64,000 bases of DNA from DATDAH01 sp963725155 (GTDB lineage: Bacteria; Actinomycetota; Acidimicrobiia; Acidimicrobiales; DATDAH01), in the NCBI GenBank assembly GCA_963725155.1, contig CAVRXU010000008.1:1148743-1212742 (forward strand). The letters run 5' to 3'. Positions 59,995 to 64,000 of the stretch are shown in pieces (the first letter of the stretch is position 1; each line of letters opens with the position of its first letter). The notes below the pieces were generated by a model. The model saw only the letters and a list, made by a program, of their open reading frames with translations, did not search any database and was not told where the DNA came from. A program made the position numbers and the translations under genes.

Positions 59995-60645
59995 ATGGCG
60001 TTCGAGGGGTGGCCGGTGGAGGCGCTGGAGTTCTACGAGGGCCTCGAGGTCGACAACACCAAGGCGTACTGGACCGACCACAAGGCGGTGTACGAGGACC
60101 AGGTCCGGGCCCCGATGGAGGCGTTGCTGGCCGACCTGGCCGTCGAGTTCGGCGAGGGGAAGATCTTCCGGCCCTACCGAGACGTGCGCTTCAGCGCCGA
60201 CAAGTCGCCCTACAAGACGGCGATGGGTGCCCGGCTCGGCGGCGGCGGCTACGTCCAGCTGTCATCGGAGGGGCTGGCCGCCGGGCTCGGGACGTACGTG
60301 ATGGCCAAGGACCAGCTCCAGCGGTTCCGCCAAGCGGTCGCCGATGATCGCACGGGTGTCGAGCTCGAGGCGGTCGTCGAGCAGGTGCGCGGCTCGGGCA
60401 TCGACGTCACGGGCCGGGAGGTCCTCAAGACCGCACCCCGCGGCTACCCCAAGGACCACCCGCGCATCGAGTGGCTCCGCCACAAGAGCCTCATCGCCTG
60501 GAGGGAGTGGTCCGCCGGCGCCTGGCTGGGCACCTCGAGCGCCAAGCACCGGATCGTCGACTTCCTCCACCAGGCCCGACCCCTGCAGGACTGGCTCGAC
60601 ACCAATGTCGGCGACTCCGAGCTCGAGGACGCCTGGGGCCGCTGA
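59995..60645 (+). CDS. DUF2461 family protein
   Basis: 216 residues. AFEGWPVEALEFYEGLEVDNTKAYWTDHKAVYEDQVRAPMEALLADL and KIFRPYRDVRFSADKSPYKTAMGARL are the conserved DUF2461 features, followed by YVMAKDQLQRFRQAV and a KTAPRGYPKDHPRIEWLRHKSLIAWREW C-terminal block. Function is unknown across the family; soluble. An upstream in-frame start exists at 59950, but the promoter geometry and family start favour 59995. Confidence 0.88.
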   Translation: MAFEGWPVEALEFYEGLEVDNTKAYWTDHKAVYEDQVRAPMEALLADLAVEFGEGKIFRPYRDVRFSADKSPYKTAMGARLGGGGYVQLSSEGLAAGLGTYVMAKDQLQRFRQAVADDRTGVELEAVVEQVRGSGIDVTGREVLKTAPRGYPKDHPRIEWLRHKSLIAWREWSAGAWLGTSSAKHRIVDFLHQARPLQDWLDTNVGDSELEDAWGR

Positions 60646-60694
60646 CGCACGGCGCCCGCTGTGACCTGGCCGCCACCAACGCGGCCTCGGTGCT

Positions 60695-60820
60695 CTACCG
60701 AGTTGACTCGACAGGCCGACGGGCGCGGCGTCGGACCCGCCGCCCGACCTGAGGGCGGCCGCCCCTGCGGTTCCGGGGCTCCAGGACCCGACCAATCTGC
60801 TGCATGCCGGCGGCGAACAT
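60695..60820 (-). CDS. Small arginine-rich peptide
   Basis: 41 residues: MFAAGMQQIGRVLEPRNRRG, then GRPQVGRRVRRRARRPVESTR. An AGGAGGT ribosome site, the best in the window, lies 4-5 nt upstream of the ATG (60818-60820). Strongly basic C-terminus, so it may bind nucleic acid or the membrane. It is divergent from the SARP-type regulator, and the 11-bp repeats lie between the two. No homology is claimed. Confidence 0.5.
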   Translation of the reverse strand: MFAAGMQQIGRVLEPRNRRGGRPQVGRRVRRRARRPVESTR

Positions 60821-60868
60821 GGTGACCTCCTCACGCTGCCTGACGGCGAAGGTACGAGCGGGCCGTAA

Positions 60869-60897
60869 ACCAGGCGCAAACCAGGCGCTTGCCAGGC
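60869..60897. promoter_or_regulatory. Three 11-bp-period direct repeats, probable SARP binding site
   Basis: ACCAGGC (60869-60875), ACCAGGC (60880-60886) and GCCAGGC (60891-60897), each separated by 4 nt. SARP/AfsR-type BTAD regulators bind heptamer repeats with exactly this 11-bp period. The gene directly downstream ends in such a domain, so self-regulation is likely. Confidence 0.65.
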
Positions 60898-60922
60898 CCC
60901 AGTTCGGCGGTCAACCTGCCCG

Positions 60923-63900
60923 GTGGTGAGCCAGTCATCCCGACTCGGGCCGCCCGTGCCCGGGAACCGTCCCTACGTCCCGCGGCCGCGCCTGCTGGCC
61001 ACCCTGGCGGGACGGTTCGATCGGCGCCTCACCACCGTGGTGGCCGGACCGGGCTTCGGCAAGACGGCACTGCTCACGAGCGCCCTGGCCGAGAACGAGC
61101 TGCAGCCGAGAGGGGTCGACGTCTGGCTGCAGTGTCGGCCTGACGACGCTGACGCGGCCGAACTGGCCGCCGGGCTGTTGACCGCCCTGGGACGCCAGGC
61201 CGAGCCCACGGTCGACGCGGTGATCGACGCCCTGTGGTCGAGGGCGCCCGAGGACGTGGCGGTGGTGCTCGACGATGTCCACGCCATCACGCCGGCCTCA
61301 CCGGGCGAACAGGCAATGGCCGATCTCCTCGCGGCCCTCCCGCGCAACGGGCACCTGCTCATCGCCGGCCGCCAGCTGCCGCCGCTACCGGTGGCCCGTC
61401 TCCGGCTGAGCGACGAGGTGGTCGAGCTGGGCGAGGCCGAGCTGGCCTTCGACGACGACGAGCTGGGCCGGTTCGCCGTAGAACGCGGCGTGGCCCCGGA
61501 CCTGCTGGCCACGGTCCGCTGGCCGGCGCTCGCCGAGCTGGTCGCCGTCGCCGGCCGTGAGGCCGCCACCGAGTACCTGTGGGAGGAGGTGCTCGACCAG
61601 ATCGATCCCGACCGGCTCGAGGCCATCAGCCGGCTGGCCCTGTTCGAGGCCGTCGACGACGACCTGCTTCGAGCGGTAACCGACTCGGACCTGTCGGCCG
61701 AGGACCTGTTCGGTGGCCTGCCGCTCACCGATGGTCGGCCCGACGGCTCCCTCAGGCTGCACGCCCTCTGGTTGCCCGCTCTGCGCCTTCGGCGTGACGC
61801 CGCGATGGAGCGCGACGTGCTCCGGCGGGGTGCCGCGCACCTGCTCGAGCGCGGTGACCTCCGCCAGGCCTTTGCCGCGTCGGCCGCGGCCGAGGATCTC
61901 GATGGTCAGCGGAGCGCCATCCGATCCGCCGTGGTGAAGCCGCTCGCCCGGACACCACTGGGCGATCTGCGATTCCTGGCCGATCGCCTTCCTCCCGGCC
62001 CCGACCTCGAAGTCGAGGCGGCGTTGCTGCGGGCGATCCTGTCCCTCAGCGGCTCGGAGGCGACGGCCATCGGATCCTTCGAGAACGCCGCGGAGCTGGC
62101 CCGCTTGCGCGGTGACGGCGAGGCCGAGTGTGTCGCCCTCTGGCGGCTCTACCAGTCCGAGCTCTGGGCTGGGAGCCGGGACCGGATCCCGGCGATCATG
62201 GCCCGCCTGTTCGAACTGGCCGGATGGGGCGAACCGCTGGCCGAGCTGCTGGTCGAGATCGAGTCGGCCGTCGAGCTCGGCCGCCAGGGCCGCCGGGACG
62301 ATGCCCTGCGTACGCTCCACGCCTGCGATCGGCCGGGCCGAGAGACGGTCCTGGCCCAGACCGTCGACCTGCGCGGCGGCGTGCTCCTCGACCTGGGTTG
62401 CCCCGAGGAGATCGGCCTGCCCACCGCGGTCGACGAACTGGCCTCCGGCCTCGCCGGAGAGGACACACGAGTCGTGGCCTTCGCCACCTGGCTGCGAGGC
62501 GACGTCTCGCCGGAGCTGGCGATCACCATCGGCCAGGAGATGGCATCGGGGATCGGACCGGTCCGCCTCACCCACCAACAGGTCGCCTTGTCGGGCGTGG
62601 TCGCACTCATCGCGGTCCACGCCGGCGACCTGGAGCAGGCCGAGGCGCTCGTCGAGCGGGGCGAGATGCTCGTCGGCCACATCGGGGGTGGCCATGGAGC
62701 CAACTTCCTGCGGGTCGCCGAGGCCTCGCTGGCCGTGGCCCGGCACGACGAGCGGCGGGCCGTTGGGCTGCTGAAGGAGGCCTTGGCCGAGGTCCCCATG
62801 GAGGTGCTGCCCGCCCGCTCCTACCTCAACTCCCTGCCCCTGCTGCATCTCCTGATCCCGGAGGTCCGCCCGATGATCGACCGAGCGAACCTCGGTCCGG
62901 CGCTGACGACCGTGCAGGAGATGGCCCGCGCCCTGACGGCCCAGCGGGAAGAGGGCGACCTCACCGGTGCCGTCGCCCTGCCGTGGCGGCGCCCCACCCT
63001 GCTCCGGGTCCACGTCGCCCCCCCGCATCTGGCGGAGCTGGCGGTGGCCGCGGTGATCGGTGGGGTCTCCGAGGCCGAGGCCGTCCTGGACGAGCTCCCC
63101 GATCTCCGTGACTTGCTGCGATGGGTGGCGACGGTCCACGACGGGCCGGTCGCGCAGTGGGCCCACCAGCGGCTGGCGAACTTGCCGACCCGACCGTCCC
63201 ATTCCCTCCGCATCGAGGTCCTCGGCGGGCTGCGCCTGTTCCGCGACGGTGTGCAAGTGGTCGACAAGGAATGGAGGCGCGAGCGGGTGCGGCAGATGCT
63301 CTGCTTCCTGCTCAACCATCCGCAGACGACCCGGGGAGAGGTCGTGACGGCCCTGTGGCCCGAGCTCGACGAGCGCAGCGCCTCGGCCAACCTCCGCACC
63401 AACCTCGGGCACCTCCAGCGGGTCCTCGAGCCGGATCGAGCGCATCGCGAGGCGCCGTGGTTCGTACGCCGCGACGGCGAGAGCCTGGTGCTCATCTCCG
63501 AAGGCCTGGAGAGCGACGTCGCCCGGTTCGACGCGCTCACCGAGGAGGGTCGGCACCTGGAGGAACGAGGCGTGCCGGGTGGTGCGCTCTCGTGCTACCT
63601 GTCGGCGATCGATCTGTACCGGGGCGACTACATGGCGGGTCTGGACGACAGGTGGATCATCTACGAGCGAATCCGGCTCCGCTCACTGTTCGTCACGACC
63701 GCGGCGCGCGCCGGCGAGCTCCTCCTTGCCCGGGGCGAGCCCGAACAGGCTCTCCGCCGGGCCGACGAGGTGGCTGCGATCGACGAGCTGGCGGAGCAGG
63801 GGCACCGGCTGCGGGTTCGGGCCCTGCTCGCGATGGGGGACCGGAGCGCGGCCCGGACGAGTGCCGAGCGCCTGCTCCGCGTGTTGGCTGAGGCTGGCCT

Positions 63901-63961
63901 GGAGCCCGAGCACGACACCCGCCGCCTGCTCACGCCGCTGGGGCTGACGGACACCGGGTAG
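60923..63961 (+). CDS. STAND-type ATPase regulator with C-terminal winged helix-BTAD (SARP) module
   Basis: 1012 residues. Residues about 17-330 form a MalT-like NTPase: YVPRPRLLATLAGRF, P-loop AGPGFGKTALL (about 41-51), VAVVLDDVHAI (Walker B). About 330-740 is helical repeats (TPR-like, AVELGRQGRRDDALRTLHACD). About 755-850 is an OmpR/SARP-type winged helix (RIEVLGGLRLFRDGVQV, RQMLCFLLNHPQTTRGEVVTALWPELDERSASANLRTNLGHLQRVL). About 865-1005 is BTAD (SDVARFDALTEEG, GDYMAGLDDRWIIYERIRLRSLF). The usual LuxR HTH is replaced by the SARP module. GTG 60923 or 60926. It should activate its targets on ligand or ATP binding. Confidence 0.9.
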   Translation: MVSQSSRLGPPVPGNRPYVPRPRLLATLAGRFDRRLTTVVAGPGFGKTALLTSALAENELQPRGVDVWLQCRPDDADAAELAAGLLTALGRQAEPTVDAVIDALWSRAPEDVAVVLDDVHAITPASPGEQAMADLLAALPRNGHLLIAGRQLPPLPVARLRLSDEVVELGEAELAFDDDELGRFAVERGVAPDLLATVRWPALAELVAVAGREAATEYLWEEVLDQIDPDRLEAISRLALFEAVDDDLLRAVTDSDLSAEDLFGGLPLTDGRPDGSLRLHALWLPALRLRRDAAMERDVLRRGAAHLLERGDLRQAFAASAAAEDLDGQRSAIRSAVVKPLARTPLGDLRFLADRLPPGPDLEVEAALLRAILSLSGSEATAIGSFENAAELARLRGDGEAECVALWRLYQSELWAGSRDRIPAIMARLFELAGWGEPLAELLVEIESAVELGRQGRRDDALRTLHACDRPGRETVLAQTVDLRGGVLLDLGCPEEIGLPTAVDELASGLAGEDTRVVAFATWLRGDVSPELAITIGQEMASGIGPVRLTHQQVALSGVVALIAVHAGDLEQAEALVERGEMLVGHIGGGHGANFLRVAEASLAVARHDERRAVGLLKEALAEVPMEVLPARSYLNSLPLLHLLIPEVRPMIDRANLGPALTTVQEMARALTAQREEGDLTGAVALPWRRPTLLRVHVAPPHLAELAVAAVIGGVSEAEAVLDELPDLRDLLRWVATVHDGPVAQWAHQRLANLPTRPSHSLRIEVLGGLRLFRDGVQVVDKEWRRERVRQMLCFLLNHPQTTRGEVVTALWPELDERSASANLRTNLGHLQRVLEPDRAHREAPWFVRRDGESLVLISEGLESDVARFDALTEEGRHLEERGVPGGALSCYLSAIDLYRGDYMAGLDDRWIIYERIRLRSLFVTTAARAGELLLARGEPEQALRRADEVAAIDELAEQGHRLRVRALLAMGDRSAARTSAERLLRVLAEAGLEPEHDTRRLLTPLGLTDTG

Positions 63962-64000
63962 GCGACGAGGACCTCGCGGTGCGCGCTGTGCGCGGCGTCG

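Noticed and set aside
61385..63556. 723-residue minus-strand open frame
   Set aside because: Antisense shadow of the STAND-SARP regulator.

Overview
The window is about 70% GC DNA from an actinobacterium, most likely of the class Acidimicrobiia. The evidence is the very high GC at third codon positions, many GTG and TTG starts, F420-dependent enzyme families, a SigR/RsrA-type pair, the DUF2342 and DUF2520 families, and the classic actinobacterial order tilS-hpt-folE-folP-folB-folK-DUF2520-panC-nadB-nadC-coaX-lysS-clpC. I see no rRNA, functional tRNA, CRISPR array, transposase or phage gene. The organism call is an inference.

0-26.5 kb is a housekeeping region, mostly on the minus strand. It holds the clpC 5' end, a trans-polyprenyl diphosphate synthase, a transglutaminase-like protein, an orphan FtsX permease, lysS/coaX/nadC, nadB, panC, DUF2520, the folate genes (folK, folB, folP, folE) with a dead phosphatase between folB and folP, hpt, tilS and a DUF2342 metalloprotease-like protein. 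A KhtT/KhtU-type K+/H+ antiporter pair and a scramblase-like plus beta-propeller pair are inserted in it. ftsH (normally between hpt and folE) and panD (normally next to panC) are absent. Three intergenic regions (5.8, 16.4 and 18.3 kb) carry copies of a dispersed repeat ending in a long hairpin, and a related hairpin lies at 26.5 kb.

26.5-41.5 kb is stress and surface biology: a SigR/RsrA-like pair, a secreted SGNH hydrolase with SLH repeats, a deacetylase-like amidohydrolase, a MerB-like protein, and a three-gene ApbE / ferric-reductase-like membrane protein / short anchored protein ending in a minimal flavinylation tag. A large secreted metallophosphoesterase follows, then an ECF sigma factor with a partner membrane protein and an SDR. 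The last three are all frameshifted. A PD40 propeller and a PadR-controlled membrane protein pair come next.

41.5-58.3 kb starts with a VapBC module and continues as a CoA-thioester and flavin/F420 catabolic cluster: two LLM-class oxidoreductases, an acyl-CoA synthetase translationally coupled to a TetR regulator, an amidohydrolase, two paralogous phosphotransferases, SMP-30, a TesB-like thioesterase, SnoaL, an SDR, a probable 2-methylfumaryl-CoA isomerase (Mct) plus mesaconyl-C4-CoA hydratase (Meh) pair, and DUF427 proteins. GACGTC-centred sites in several promoters suggest a common regulator. Two gene remnants point to past deletions.

58.3-64 kb holds a damaged SGNH hydrolase and a damaged PhyH-like gene with facing 5' ends, a DUF2461 protein, a small basic peptide gene and a large STAND ATPase with a C-terminal SARP/BTAD module, preceded by three 11-bp-period repeats. 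Across the window, a TANNNT hexamer lies 6-7 nt before many start codons, so leaderless transcription looks common.
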